Origin: JBMYZL01 sp049610385
GTDB lineage: Bacteria; Bacteroidota; Bacteroidia; Flavobacteriales_D; Sanyastnellaceae
Reading direction: 5' to 3'
Assembly: GCA_049610385.1 (NCBI GenBank)
Contig: JBMYZL010000027.1
Location: forward strand, 1-28,201
Length of the DNA stretch: 28,201 nucleotides
A program made the position numbers and the translations under genes. The notes under the pieces are model-generated. The model was not told the DNA's origin, made no database searches, and was given only the letters and a program-made list of their open reading frames with translations. Of this stretch, positions 16,212 to 24,852 are shown one piece after another. Each line of letters starts with the position of its first letter. Position 1 is the stretch's first letter.

Positions 16212-17744
16212 ATGCACCAGCGCATTTTGATTCTTGACTTTGGCTCGCAGTACACCCAGCTGATTGCCCGGCGGGTGCGCGAATTGAACGTGTACTCTGA
16301 AATCATCCCATGGCAGGCCTTTGAATCGTTGCCCGCCGATGTCAGCGGCGTCATTCTCAGCGGATCTCCGCACAGTGTTCGGGATGCTGAGGCGCCCCGT
16401 CCAGATTTGACCGCTTGTCTTGGTCGAGTACCGGTTTTGGGCGTGTGTTACGGGGCGCAGTATTTGGCCACTTTGAATGGCGGCCAAGTGGAGGCGTCCG
16501 ATTCGCGGGAATACGGTCGTGCCCACCTGACGGCCATGGAAGGCCAAGATCCGCTTTTGTTGGGTGTTGAAACGGGCTCTCAGGTTTGGATGTCCCATGG
16601 AGACACCATTCAATCCATCGGGGAGGGTTACGAGGTGATTTGCTCCACGGGCGATGTTCATTTTGCTGGATTCCGTGACGTTGCGCGTCCGGTTTGGGGC
16701 ATTCAATTCCACCCCGAGGTATGGCACAGCACTCAGGGGCCTCAGCTGCTTCGCAATTTTGTGATGGAAATTTGTGGTTGTACTGGGGATTGGACACCAG
16801 CGAATTTCATTGATGAGACGGTTGCTTCCTTGCGGCAGAAAATTGGGGATGATGCGGTGATTTTGGGATTGAGTGGCGGAGTGGACAGCACCGTCGCAGC
16901 GGAGTTGCTCCACAAGGCGATTGGAGACAAGTTGCACTGCATTTTTGTGGACAACGGCCTGCTTCGGAAAAACGAGTTTGAACAGGTTCTTGCGGATTAT
17001 GAGCACATGGGGTTGAATGTCCGAGGTGTGAGGGCAGGGGACCAATTCCTGCGTGCACTCGAAGGAGAGTCTGATCCAGAGACCAAGCGGAAGGCCATCG
17101 GTCGGGTGTTCATTGAAGTGTTTGATGCGGCTTCTCATCAGGTGCCAGATGCGAAATGGTTGGGGCAAGGGACCATCTACCCCGACGTCATCGAGAGTGT
17201 TTCTGCCACTGGTGGTCCTTCGGCGACCATCAAGAGTCACCACAATGTGGGCGGTCTGCCAGACTACATGAAGTTGGACGTGGTGGAGCCTCTGCGTCTG
17301 TTGTTCAAGGATGAGGTCCGTCGTGTGGGGAAAGCCCTCGGAATTCGGGTAGACATTTTGGGCAGACATCCGTTTCCTGGACCGGGATTGGCCATTCGCA
17401 TCCTCGGGGACATCACAGCGGAAAAGGTGAGAATTTTGCAAGAGGTGGACCACATTTGGATTCAAGGCTTGCGCAATGCACAATTGTATGATCAGGTCTG
17501 GCAAGCGGGGGCCATTTTGTTGCCTGTGCAGTCGGTCGGTGTCATGGGCGATGAACGAACTTATGAGCAGGCCGTCGCACTTCGTGCAGTGACTTCGACC
17601 GATGGAATGACCGCGGATTGGTGTCATTTGCCTTATGATTTCTTGGCATCGGTGTCAAACGAAATCATCAACAAAGTGCGTGGAGTCAACCGGGTGGTTT
17701 ACGACATCAGCTCCAAGCCACCTGCAACCATTGAATGGGAATGA
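16212..17744 (+). CDS. guaA: GMP synthase, glutamine-hydrolysing
   Basis: GuaA converts XMP, ATP and glutamine to GMP, the last step of guanine nucleotide synthesis in the cytoplasm. The 510 residues match the usual length. The N-terminal class I glutaminase domain has nucleophile Cys79 in GVCYGAQ and the His167/Glu169 pair in QFHPEVW. The ATP-pyrophosphatase domain has the P-loop SGGVDS at 221-226. The C-terminal dimerisation domain has HPFPGPGLA and ends KPPATIEWE, typical of the family. It is divergent from maf. Its stop overlaps the start of the next gene (ATGA), which implies translational coupling. Confidence 0.97.
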   Translation: MHQRILILDFGSQYTQLIARRVRELNVYSEIIPWQAFESLPADVSGVILSGSPHSVRDAEAPRPDLTACLGRVPVLGVCYGAQYLATLNGGQVEASDSREYGRAHLTAMEGQDPLLLGVETGSQVWMSHGDTIQSIGEGYEVICSTGDVHFAGFRDVARPVWGIQFHPEVWHSTQGPQLLRNFVMEICGCTGDWTPANFIDETVASLRQKIGDDAVILGLSGGVDSTVAAELLHKAIGDKLHCIFVDNGLLRKNEFEQVLADYEHMGLNVRGVRAGDQFLRALEGESDPETKRKAIGRVFIEVFDAASHQVPDAKWLGQGTIYPDVIESVSATGGPSATIKSHHNVGGLPDYMKLDVVEPLRLLFKDEVRRVGKALGIRVDILGRHPFPGPGLAIRILGDITAEKVRILQEVDHIWIQGLRNAQLYDQVWQAGAILLPVQSVGVMGDERTYEQAVALRAVTSTDGMTADWCHLPYDFLASVSNEIINKVRGVNRVVYDISSKPPATIEWE

Positions 17745-19150
17745 TGACGCGGAAATTGTGGCTTTGGATGGTGGGCTTGTGGATGTTTGCGGGCACGGCG
17801 CTGTCGCAGCCGGATGCCCATGTCGTTCAGCCACGTGAAACTTGGTACGGCATTGCCCGGATGCACAATGTGGCTGTTGAGTCCTTGCAATCGTTGAATC
17901 CAGCTGTGATGTCCAACGGACTGCAGCCCGGGGACATCTTGCGCCTGCCACAACCAGCCACCTTGCCAGAAATTGCTCCTGTCGCTCAGGTGACCACAGC
18001 GCTTGTCCTGGATACAACGCCTGCCGTTCTGCCCGAGCTGACCGCAGCGGACACGCTCAAGGTATTGGCCATCTTGCCGTTTCAATTTGATGCGGACACG
18101 TTGATGGGTGGAATGGAGGACCCCCGTGTGGTGCGCCTGCGGCAAATCGCTTTTGAGTTTTATGCCGGCATGCGCTGGGCTGCGCAGGACTTGGCCGCAG
18201 CGGGGATGGATGTGTCCTTGCGTGTGGTGGATGCAGCGCCAGACTCTCTGGGTCAAATGTGGAACCTCTCCGACGTGTTGTGGTCCGATGTGGTCCTCGG
18301 GCCGCTGCGGCGCAATGTGTTGGATTCGGCCTTGGATGTCACCGCTTTGGTCGGCAAACCCCATTGGTTATTGACAACAGGACCTGAGGATGCGTTGGAC
18401 AGGGGGGAGCACGTATTCGTTGCTCAGCCAGATGAATCCGCTGCGGCTCATCTCCTTGGCAGGACGGCTGCAGAGTTGTACGGGGAGCAGGGGGTTACCC
18501 TGTTGTTCACAGGACTCAAAGATTTTGAATTGGAACAAGCTTTCATCGCGGGTTACCAATCCGCGCAAGATTCATTGGATTTGGACCTCCGGCAGCACCA
18601 GGTTACGCCCCGATTTGCGGAGGGTGTGGCTCAGATGTTGGACACCACACGAACCCACATTTTTGCGGTGCCTTCGGGCAAATCTTCTCGGGCGATGATT
18701 GCCCATTTGCAAAATGAGTTGTTGAAAGCCGACACCATTTCCACGCGGTTGTTGATGCATCCCGATGCCCGTGACTTCGAATTTTTGGAGCCTCAGTTGA
18801 TGGAGCATACGCAACTGGTGGTGCCGTCATCGGAAACGATGGATTGGACCGATTCGCTGAAGTTGGATCGGCTGTGGACATTCCGTGAGGACATGGAATC
18901 GGACCCTTCACCTTATGCGTTGTTGGCGTTCGACGCTGTGATGGAGTCGGCAAGTTGGTGTTCTGATTTTCCAGGGCCAACCCTGAAGCCCATTGCACGA
19001 TCTTTCGATTGGCATTCAGCAGGATCGGGTCGCGGATGGACCAACCGAGCGTGGCATGTCGAACAGTTTCGTCAAGGTTGGTGGGCTGAGCTGGTCAAGC
19101 CCCAGGCGTACCCGATGGCGAAAGCGCCTTCCACGAACCCGAATCGTTGA
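17741..19150 (+). CDS. LysM and periplasmic-binding-protein-like (PBP1) envelope protein
   Basis: A secreted protein of about 469 residues. The signal peptide covers about residues 1-22 (ending TALSQ). A LysM peptidoglycan-binding domain lies at about 27-70 (HVVQPRETWYGIAR ... LQPGDILRLP). After a Pro/Ala/Thr linker, residues from about 105 have the alternating alpha/beta pattern of a type I periplasmic-binding fold (LKVLAILPFQFD, DVVLGPLRR). Similar LysM plus PBP1 proteins occur near guaA in Bacteroidota. The role is probably peptidoglycan-attached sensing or scaffolding; transport is unlikely because no permease is nearby. The ATG at 17741 overlaps the guaA stop by four bases; 17735 and 17744 are also possible. 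The last 79 bp overlap the convergent gene. Confidence 0.82.
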   Translation: MMTRKLWLWMVGLWMFAGTALSQPDAHVVQPRETWYGIARMHNVAVESLQSLNPAVMSNGLQPGDILRLPQPATLPEIAPVAQVTTALVLDTTPAVLPELTAADTLKVLAILPFQFDADTLMGGMEDPRVVRLRQIAFEFYAGMRWAAQDLAAAGMDVSLRVVDAAPDSLGQMWNLSDVLWSDVVLGPLRRNVLDSALDVTALVGKPHWLLTTGPEDALDRGEHVFVAQPDESAAAHLLGRTAAELYGEQGVTLLFTGLKDFELEQAFIAGYQSAQDSLDLDLRQHQVTPRFAEGVAQMLDTTRTHIFAVPSGKSSRAMIAHLQNELLKADTISTRLLMHPDARDFEFLEPQLMEHTQLVVPSSETMDWTDSLKLDRLWTFREDMESDPSPYALLAFDAVMESASWCSDFPGPTLKPIARSFDWHSAGSGRGWTNRAWHVEQFRQGWWAELVKPQAYPMAKAPSTNPNR

Positions 19151-19980
19151 TCGGCACGGGCTTCTCCCGGTCCTTGAATGCGAATCCAAGGCAAGGCAAG
19201 GGCCCCGGTTTGTCCAGTACATTGGAGAAACAAATGGGAATTGGCGTAGAGTCGGATTCCACCATGAATGGAGGCCCCGAAACCGCTCAAATGCTGTCGA
19301 TTTTTTGTGCGTTCCCCGGCCCAGGTAAAGTCTGTGCTGCATACAGCTAGGCCCACTGAAGCCATACCAAAGCCACGCAAGGAGGTGGCGCCCCGGGCCC
19401 AAAAAATCCGTTCGCTTTCCAGTGAGATGCGGACAAAATTCACGCCGTCACTGTGCTCAAAATTGAACCCTTTGCCCCAAAAGATGGCCGCGTCATTCAA
19501 TTCCAAAGACTCGGAAGCCTCCTCATCCAGGGCGGGCAGATGATGGGCTTCGGCGAGGTCCCCGGCCGCCGCAGTTCCCGTGGCGGAGAGGGTTTGGTCC
19601 GAAAGCTTGTATTTCATGTGGTCCCACCCCAACCCCACCTTGACGCCTCCACCCAGAGATCGCCCCACGCGGACATTGAATTGAGGGATGGTAAAGAACC
19701 TCGGATGGAAGTACACCTTCGGCTGAAAGCGTTCGGGCATGTCATTCGCCTCAGCTGCGGCGAAGGTCAAATCGAACGGGCCATGCGGCCCATTGCCCAC
19801 AATGTGGACATGGCTTCGGGTGTATGCCGAACGGTTGTAGCCCCAAGTGAGGTACCAGGCCGATTCGGATTGTGCCGAGGCTGCAGGAGACATGGAGTTG
19901 ATGGCGAATGCGAGAAGGCCAGCTTGCCTGAGCAGGGTTGGGCATCGGGTGCATGCGCTCACCCAGTCGAGGCGCTTCAC
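19072..19980 (-). CDS. Predicted outer-membrane beta-barrel protein
   Basis: 302 residues starting at a GTG whose last two bases fall in the lolA stop (GTGA overlap), which implies translational coupling. A long N-terminal signal ends near AASAQS at about residue 37. The rest alternates polar and aromatic residues in strand-like stretches (AWYLTWGYNRS, FNVRVGRSLGGGVKVGLGWDHMKY). It closes with GFVEGAFAIGYAWGL near the C terminus, as in small outer-membrane barrels. I recognise no specific family. It is the third gene of an ftsK-lolA operon, so a cell-envelope role fits. The 3' end runs 79 bp into the convergent LysM gene, antisense to it. GTG is an unusual start; the next in-frame ATG (19890) would remove the signal peptide. 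Confidence 0.7.
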   Translation of the reverse strand: MKRLDWVSACTRCPTLLRQAGLLAFAINSMSPAASAQSESAWYLTWGYNRSAYTRSHVHIVGNGPHGPFDLTFAAAEANDMPERFQPKVYFHPRFFTIPQFNVRVGRSLGGGVKVGLGWDHMKYKLSDQTLSATGTAAAGDLAEAHHLPALDEEASESLELNDAAIFWGKGFNFEHSDGVNFVRISLESERIFWARGATSLRGFGMASVGLAVCSTDFTWAGERTKNRQHLSGFGASIHGGIRLYANSHLFLQCTGQTGALALPWIRIQGPGEARADQRFGFVEGAFAIGYAWGLTSSAHQP

Positions 19981-20639
19981 AATCTGTTGTCGATCACGGT
20001 GACGCCGGGAAAATCTGCCTCGCGAAAGGAGAATATTTCTGGATGAATGGTGGCCCCGGGCTCAAAGGTGTTGACGTCATATTCGACATCGGTGCCTTCA
20101 CGGCCTTTGACAACAGCCCGCACCATTTCCATGGCAGACTCATCGATGTAAAGCACGATGGTGTGGAAGGCCTTGTCTTCAGGGTTGTTCGGGTAAAGGT
20201 TGATTTGCCGAACAGATCGCCCCTTCATTTGGACGGTTCCTTTGTCTTCATTTTTGAAGTCGTTTTCCCAAATAGTGAAGAGTTTTGACGGGTCCAAACC
20301 ATCCTCGGCGAGGGCTTCGGCATCATCCACCATGCATTCATGCATGGCCACGTCATATGTCCAGACCGATTGTCCGTTGGAGATCACTACATAGTCCCCG
20401 AGGTCCAAGTGGTAATGGTCCCCGAGGATGCGGATGGTCCCGTTTTGAACGGCCTCAAAATCAGCAACCTTGTCGGTCAAGGTGGAAGTATAGGTGGCCA
20501 AAACACTGTCGTAGGTCTTCGCTTTTTCACTGAGGGCTGAGAGGAGGTCGTTGCTGGATTGGCCCAAAACAGAAGCCGGAACAAGGCTCCAGACCATGGT
20601 CATCGCACTGATCAAACAAGCCGTTTGAATCCATTTCAT
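19977..20639 (-). CDS. lolA: Outer-membrane lipoprotein carrier LolA family protein
   Basis: LolA carries lipoproteins across the periplasm from the LolCDE exporter to the outer membrane. From the ATG at 20639 the protein has 220 residues with a signal peptide (MKWIQTACLI ... ASVLGQSS). An in-frame ATG at 20657 would add six residues and is also possible. Family features are the early amphipathic segment (NDLLSALSEKAKTYDSVLATY), then strands such as GTIRILGDHYHLDLGDYVVISNGQSVWTYD (described as three beta strands) and the closing GVTVIDNRL. It follows ftsK closely, an order often seen in Bacteroidota, and its stop overlaps the GTG of the barrel gene. Confidence 0.85.
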   Translation of the reverse strand: MKWIQTACLISAMTMVWSLVPASVLGQSSNDLLSALSEKAKTYDSVLATYTSTLTDKVADFEAVQNGTIRILGDHYHLDLGDYVVISNGQSVWTYDVAMHECMVDDAEALAEDGLDPSKLFTIWENDFKNEDKGTVQMKGRSVRQINLYPNNPEDKAFHTIVLYIDESAMEMVRAVVKGREGTDVEYDVNTFEPGATIHPEIFSFREADFPGVTVIDNRL

Positions 20640-20659
20640 GTTGCAAAGGTGAGGCATGC

Positions 20660-23266
20660 TCAGTCCCCCTGCAAGAGTTGTTCCAAACTCATTTCATCAG
20701 GAATCAGAACCTTGCGCGCTTTGGATCCTTCGAAGGGTCCGATGATTCCGGCCTGTTCCAATTGGTCCATGATGCGACCCGCCCGATTGTACCCCAATTT
20801 CAGCTTGCGCTGCAACAAGGAAGTGGAGCCCTGCTGGTGAAGCACGATGCAACGCGCAGCATCCGCAAACATGGCGTCCCGTTCGTCAACATCAATGCCG
20901 TTGCCTCCTCCTTCACTGGTGTCCACTGCAGGTTCGGGCAAAATGAATGCATCTGGATAGCCCTGTTGACTCCCGATGTATTCACAAATTTCCTCCACCT
21001 CCGGGGTGTCCACGAATCCACATTGCAGTCGGATGAGGTCGTTGCCTGTCGACATCAGCATGTCCCCGCGGCCGATGAGTTGGTCGGCCCCACCGGCATC
21101 AAGAATGGTTCTGGAGTCGATTTTGGAGGTCACGCGGAAGGCGATTCGCGCGGGAAAGTTGGCCTTGATGGTGCCCGTGATGATGTTAACTGACGGGCGT
21201 TGCGTGGCGATGATGAGGTGAATGCCGATGGCTCGTGCCAATTGAGCCAATCGGGCAATCGGCGTCTCGACCTCCTTGCCTGCGGTCATGATGAGGTCCG
21301 CGAACTCGTCCACAATCAAAACGATGTAGGGCAAGTAGCGATGTCCCTCTTCTGGATTCAGCCGCCGACGAATGAACTTGTTGTTGTATTCCTTGATGTT
21401 GCGGCACTGGGCGTCTTTCAGGAGATCGTAGCGTTGGTCCATCTCAACGCAAAGAGAATTGAGCGTGGCGACGACCTTGGACGTGTCGGTGATGATGGCA
21501 TCTTCTTCGCCGGGCAGTTTGGCGAGGTAATGCCGTTCGATGTGGTTGAACAACGTGAGCTCAACCTTTTTCGGATCTACGAGCACGAACTTGAGTTGGG
21601 ACGGATGTTTGCGGTAGAGCATGCTCACCAGCATGGCATTCAAGCCCACAGATTTTCCCTGTCCCGTCGCGCCTGCCATCAGGAGGTGGGGCATTTTGGC
21701 CAAATCAAAAACATACGTCTCATTTGAGATGGTCTTTCCGATGGCTACGGGCAGGGCCCCACCCGATTTTTGGAATTTGTCCGAAGCGATCAAGGAGCGC
21801 ATGGAGACGACGTCTGGGTCACTGTTGGGCACTTCGATGCCGATGGTGCCGCGTCCGGGGATGGGGGCGATGATGCGGATGCCCAATGCAGATAAACTGA
21901 GGGCGATGTCATCTTCGAGATTTTTGATTTTCGAAATGCGCACCCCCGGGGCCGGAACAATCTCGTACAAGGTCACAGTCGGCCCCACGTCTGCCGAAAT
22001 TTTCGAGACTTCGATTTTGAAGTTCTTCAGCGTGGTGATGATTTGCTCCTTGTTGTCCTCAAGTTCCTCCTTGGACACCCGTTTGGCCCCATCGCCATGG
22101 TTGATGAGCAAGTCCAGTTTGGGCAGTTGGAAACGGCTCAATTCGAGCGTGGGGTCGTATTCACCAAATTCTTTGACCTTTTTGTCAATCTCAGTTTCAT
22201 CAACTTGCTCCTCGGCTTCGGCCAATTTCACTTCGAAGGACACATTTTCGAGTGAATCTTCTGAAGAAGGGCTTTCCGTGGCTGGGGGTGTGGCCTCATT
22301 CGCGGCCACTGCCGGGCGGGTGTTTCCCCTTTCCGTTACTCCACTTGTATCGCTCTCCAGTCGCTGCTCTGTTGGGTTCTCGCCCAACAGGTCATCCAAC
22401 ACCTCGTCGAGGGTGGTTTTCGAGGTTTTTTCCGGGGCGGGTTCCGTGGCGGGCTCCGGTTTGGACCGGTTCACGGCGACAGGTGATTCCCAGGGTGCAT
22501 CTTCGACTTCATTTTCGGGGATGCTCTCGGTTTGTGTGGTGCTCTCGGAATCGGTTTCCACTTTTTGATCCGCGGGCGTTTCAGGTTGGTTTTCAGTCTT
22601 CTGGGAATAAAAAAAGAGGTTGGGCACGTAATAAACCACGGCACCCAATCCCATCGTCAACATCAACAATCCGGAGCCCCACCCCCCCAGATGCAGCAAG
22701 GAGAGCTGGACCAATGCATTCCCGGAAGCCCCGATGGCATGGTCCCAAATCGGCAAACCGAGTCCGCCTCCGAGGTGGGCCAGAAATCCGAGTGCCCAGG
22801 GCAAAAACAAAGCCGCACCAAAAGAATGCCTGAACCAACGGCCCTTGTGTTGAATTGCGGTCCCGGTCACCATCGGCCAAGAGAGCAGGAAAATCCAAAC
22901 CGGGACGGCCAAAGCCCCGATGCCCAACCCTTGGCGTGATAACCAAAAGGAAACCAAAGCACCTGCGCGACCCAGCAAGTTGTGAAAGGGCTCCAAATCC
23001 CCACTCATGATTTGTGGCGCATCTTCAACAATCAACAAATAATCGCGCCCCCCGGTGAACAGCCCGCTCACGAGCGCACCGGCCAAAAATGTGGCCACGC
23101 TCATGCCAAATATGCCTCGGATGCCCCGGAATCGTGGATCCATCCAAGAATTTCGGATCGCGGCCCATCGGTTCTGGGCTGCAGACTTGCGTGGCACTTT
23201 TCTGCGTGACTTGGATGTTTTGGATGGGGAGGATGTCCCGGTGGTTTTTTTGCGATTAACGGCCAT
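20660..23266 (-). CDS. ftsK: DNA translocase FtsK/SpoIIIE
   Basis: FtsK pumps chromosomal DNA through the closing septum and activates dimer resolution by the Xer recombinases. The 868-residue protein starts with a basic region (1-50). About four hydrophobic membrane segments lie between residues 52 and 222, followed by a Pro/Glu/Ser/Thr-rich linker (225-345). The motor has Walker A GATGQGKS at 532-539 and Walker B IVDEFADL near 651-658. The last ~65 residues form the winged-helix gamma domain that reads orientation sequences (SLLQRKLKLGYNRAGRIMDQLE). All parts are intact. It is the first gene of an operon with lolA and the barrel gene and diverges from rpmG. A TAACTTCG box lies nine bases upstream of its ATG on the minus strand. 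Confidence 0.95.
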   Translation of the reverse strand: MAVNRKKTTGTSSPSKTSKSRRKVPRKSAAQNRWAAIRNSWMDPRFRGIRGIFGMSVATFLAGALVSGLFTGGRDYLLIVEDAPQIMSGDLEPFHNLLGRAGALVSFWLSRQGLGIGALAVPVWIFLLSWPMVTGTAIQHKGRWFRHSFGAALFLPWALGFLAHLGGGLGLPIWDHAIGASGNALVQLSLLHLGGWGSGLLMLTMGLGAVVYYVPNLFFYSQKTENQPETPADQKVETDSESTTQTESIPENEVEDAPWESPVAVNRSKPEPATEPAPEKTSKTTLDEVLDDLLGENPTEQRLESDTSGVTERGNTRPAVAANEATPPATESPSSEDSLENVSFEVKLAEAEEQVDETEIDKKVKEFGEYDPTLELSRFQLPKLDLLINHGDGAKRVSKEELEDNKEQIITTLKNFKIEVSKISADVGPTVTLYEIVPAPGVRISKIKNLEDDIALSLSALGIRIIAPIPGRGTIGIEVPNSDPDVVSMRSLIASDKFQKSGGALPVAIGKTISNETYVFDLAKMPHLLMAGATGQGKSVGLNAMLVSMLYRKHPSQLKFVLVDPKKVELTLFNHIERHYLAKLPGEEDAIITDTSKVVATLNSLCVEMDQRYDLLKDAQCRNIKEYNNKFIRRRLNPEEGHRYLPYIVLIVDEFADLIMTAGKEVETPIARLAQLARAIGIHLIIATQRPSVNIITGTIKANFPARIAFRVTSKIDSRTILDAGGADQLIGRGDMLMSTGNDLIRLQCGFVDTPEVEEICEYIGSQQGYPDAFILPEPAVDTSEGGGNGIDVDERDAMFADAARCIVLHQQGSTSLLQRKLKLGYNRAGRIMDQLEQAGIIGPFEGSKARKVLIPDEMSLEQLLQGD

Positions 23267-23335
23267 ATCAACAGACGAAGTTAAATGTCCTGTGCATTGC
23301 TATTTTTACAATCCCAACGGGTTTTCCACGGGATG

Positions 23336-23367
23336 TTGTGCGTGTCGGGTTGAATGTGCTATATTTG
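23336..23367 (+). promoter_or_regulatory. Promoter of rpmG
   Basis: TTG (23336-23338), a 21-nt spacer, then TATATTTG (23360-23367), a perfect TAnnTTTG followed by C. Transcription would start near 23374, giving a leader of about 12 nt. Confidence 0.6.
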
Positions 23368-23386
23368 CACCCTCAATTCCCGAACC

Positions 23387-23569
23387 ATGGCCAAGAAAGG
23401 CAATCGCGTACAAGTCATTTTGGAGTGCACTGAGCACAAGGAATCTGGCATGCCAGGAATGTCTCGTTACGTCACCACCAAGAACCGGAAAAACACACCG
23501 GAGCGCATTGAGTTGAAGAAGTACAATCCCGTGTTGCGCAAGTACACGGTCCACAAAGAGATCAAATAA
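23387..23569 (+). CDS. rpmG: 50S ribosomal protein bL33
   Basis: Sixty residues beginning MAKKGNRVQVILECTEH, with the family's YVTTKNRKNTPERIELKKYNP core written here as one short landmark, YVTTKNRKN, followed by the conserved ELKKYNP. L33 is a small basic protein of the large subunit near the E site. The first Cys of the zinc-ribbon form is present (LECTEH) but the later Cys pair is missing, so this is the zinc-free type. The start at 23387 is chosen because the family begins MAKK; the open frame extends a few codons upstream through the promoter. It is followed seven bases later by the DUF4295 gene. The bL28 gene (rpmB), usually just upstream in Bacteroidota, is not here. Confidence 0.95.
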   Translation: MAKKGNRVQVILECTEHKESGMPGMSRYVTTKNRKNTPERIELKKYNPVLRKYTVHKEIK

Positions 23570-23576
23570 TTGAATC

Positions 23577-23732
23577 ATGGCTAAGAAGACAGTTGCATCG
23601 CTGCAGACAGGTGGCGGAAAAGAGCACACGAAGGTCATCAAGATGATTCGCAGCGCGAAGTCGGGTGCATACACATTCAAGGAAGAAATCGTTCACAACG
23701 ATAACGTCAAGGGTTGGTTCGCAAAGAACTGA
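23577..23732 (+). CDS. DUF4295 family protein, Bacteroidota-specific small ribosome-associated protein
   Basis: A 51-residue basic protein, MAKKTVASLQTGGGKEHTKV at its start and WFAKN at its end, read directly from the sequence. It matches the DUF4295 family, which in Bacteroidota lies between rpmG and ftsY, exactly as here. The size, charge and position point to a ribosomal protein; I believe it corresponds to the lineage-specific large-subunit protein seen in a flavobacterial ribosome structure (bL38), but I cannot check this. It starts 7 bp after rpmG and ends before a strong terminator, so rpmG and this gene form a two-gene transcript. Confidence 0.9.
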   Translation: MAKKTVASLQTGGGKEHTKVIKMIRSAKSGAYTFKEEIVHNDNVKGWFAKN

Positions 23733-23767
23733 TTCAGACCGTTTGTTGTCTACGCAAACATTGAGAG

Positions 23768-23799
23768 GGCCTGTTCCACATTGGAGACAGGCCTTTTTT
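23768..23799 (+). terminator. Rho-independent terminator after the rpmG-DUF4295 pair
   Basis: A stem GGCCTGT/ACAGGCC (23768-23774 with 2387-93 of the same line, that is 23787-23793) is extended by four more pairs past a bulged G, with a 3-nt loop. Six T follow (23794-23799). Confidence 0.88.
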
Positions 23800-23823
23800 G
23801 CGCTTTGTTGAGCTGTAAGTTTG
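23797..23823 (+). promoter_or_regulatory. Possible promoter of ftsY
   Basis: TAAGTTTG (23816-23823) is a perfect TAnnTTTG, 18 bases before the ftsY ATG. The nearest upstream TTTG (23797-23800) is made from the terminator T-tract and gives a short 15-nt spacer. Confidence 0.45.
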
Positions 23824-23841
23824 TCGTTTACAAACAGAAAC

Positions 23842-24852
23842 ATGGGGTTATTCAAGAAACTGTTCACGCGAGAAGACAAGCAGTCTTTGGATTCCGGCTT
23901 GGAAAAAAGCAAGAAATCCATTTTCTCGAAGCTGGCGCGTGTGTTCACCGGACGTCGCCGCATTGATGAAGACTTGCTGGATGAATTGGAGGAGGCCTTG
24001 ATCACTGCGGATGTGGGGGTGGATACGACCATGCGGATTTTGGACCGAATGCGGAAACGGGCATTGGTCGAGGCTTACGTCGAGGTGGAGGAGCTCTATG
24101 CCATTCTGCGCGAGGAGATTTCAGGCCTCTTCGCAGGGGCGGACGAGCAAACGCCTGCGTCATTTTTGAGTGATGCCGCGCCCGGGTGCGGACGAACAGA
24201 GGGTCCCCAGGTCGTTTTGGTTGTAGGTGTCAATGGTGTGGGCAAGACAACAAGCATCGGCAAATTGGCGCATCGTTTCAAGGCTGCTGGCCACGATGTT
24301 CTGCTCGGGGCAGCAGACACTTTCCGTGCGGCAGCCATCGAGCAACTGAAAATTTGGGGAGAACGCGTGGGTGTGGATGTCATTGCGCAGCAAATGGGTT
24401 CCGATCCGGCATCTGTGGCTTTTGACACCCTCCAAGCGGCTGCGGCGCGCCAAGTGGATGTGGTCATCATTGACACCGCCGGGCGATTGCACAACAAAAA
24501 AGGCTTGATGGAAGAGCTTTCCAAGGTGCGACGGGTCATGGACAAGGTTGTGCCCGGGGCTCCCCATGAGGTGCTCCTCGTGTTGGATGGGTCGACCGGT
24601 CAAAATGCGTTGGAGCAAGCACGTCAGTTCACTGCAGCAACAGATGTGACGGGTTTGGTTTTGACCAAACTTGATGGCACGGCCAAGGGAGGGGCGGTGC
24701 TCGCCATTGCAGACTCGATGCACATCCCCGTTCGGTTCATCGGTGTGGGTGAGAAAATGGGGGATTTACAAGATTTTGACGTCAAAGAGTTCATCGACAG
24801 TTTGCTGCCGGCATCCTTGGCCGATGGCATGGAAAATTCAGACCCTGCATGA
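23842..24852 (+). CDS. ftsY: Signal recognition particle receptor FtsY
   Basis: FtsY is the membrane-associated GTPase that receives ribosome-SRP complexes at the translocon. From the ATG at 23842 (MGLFKKLFTR) it has 336 residues. A short basic N terminus and the helical N domain (about 20-100) lead to the G domain. G1 is GVNGVGKTT (129-137), followed by the DTFRAAAIEQL insertion-box region (159-169), G3 DTAGR (211-215) and G4 TKLD (275-278). It ends with GVGEKMGDLQDF, the family's closing motif. It lacks the long acidic A domain of the enterobacterial protein. Its stop overlaps the rimO start (ATGA). Confidence 0.97.
   Translation: MGLFKKLFTREDKQSLDSGLEKSKKSIFSKLARVFTGRRRIDEDLLDELEEALITADVGVDTTMRILDRMRKRALVEAYVEVEELYAILREEISGLFAGADEQTPASFLSDAAPGCGRTEGPQVVLVVGVNGVGKTTSIGKLAHRFKAAGHDVLLGAADTFRAAAIEQLKIWGERVGVDVIAQQMGSDPASVAFDTLQAAAARQVDVVIIDTAGRLHNKKGLMEELSKVRRVMDKVVPGAPHEVLLVLDGSTGQNALEQARQFTAATDVTGLVLTKLDGTAKGGAVLAIADSMHIPVRFIGVGEKMGDLQDFDVKEFIDSLLPASLADGMENSDPA

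Noticed and set aside
16157..16354. N-terminal extension of maf to 16354
   Set aside because: It overlaps guaA head to head and lacks similarity to the family, which begins at the ILGSASPRR segment.
16137..17627. A 496-codon open frame antisense to guaA
   Set aside because: It lies wholly opposite a clear guaA, has a His/Pro/Arg-rich composition typical of a reverse-strand shadow, and shows no domain.
21621..22568. A 315-codon plus-strand frame opposite ftsK
   Set aside because: It is a Ser-rich shadow of the ftsK linker and motor region, with no independent signal.
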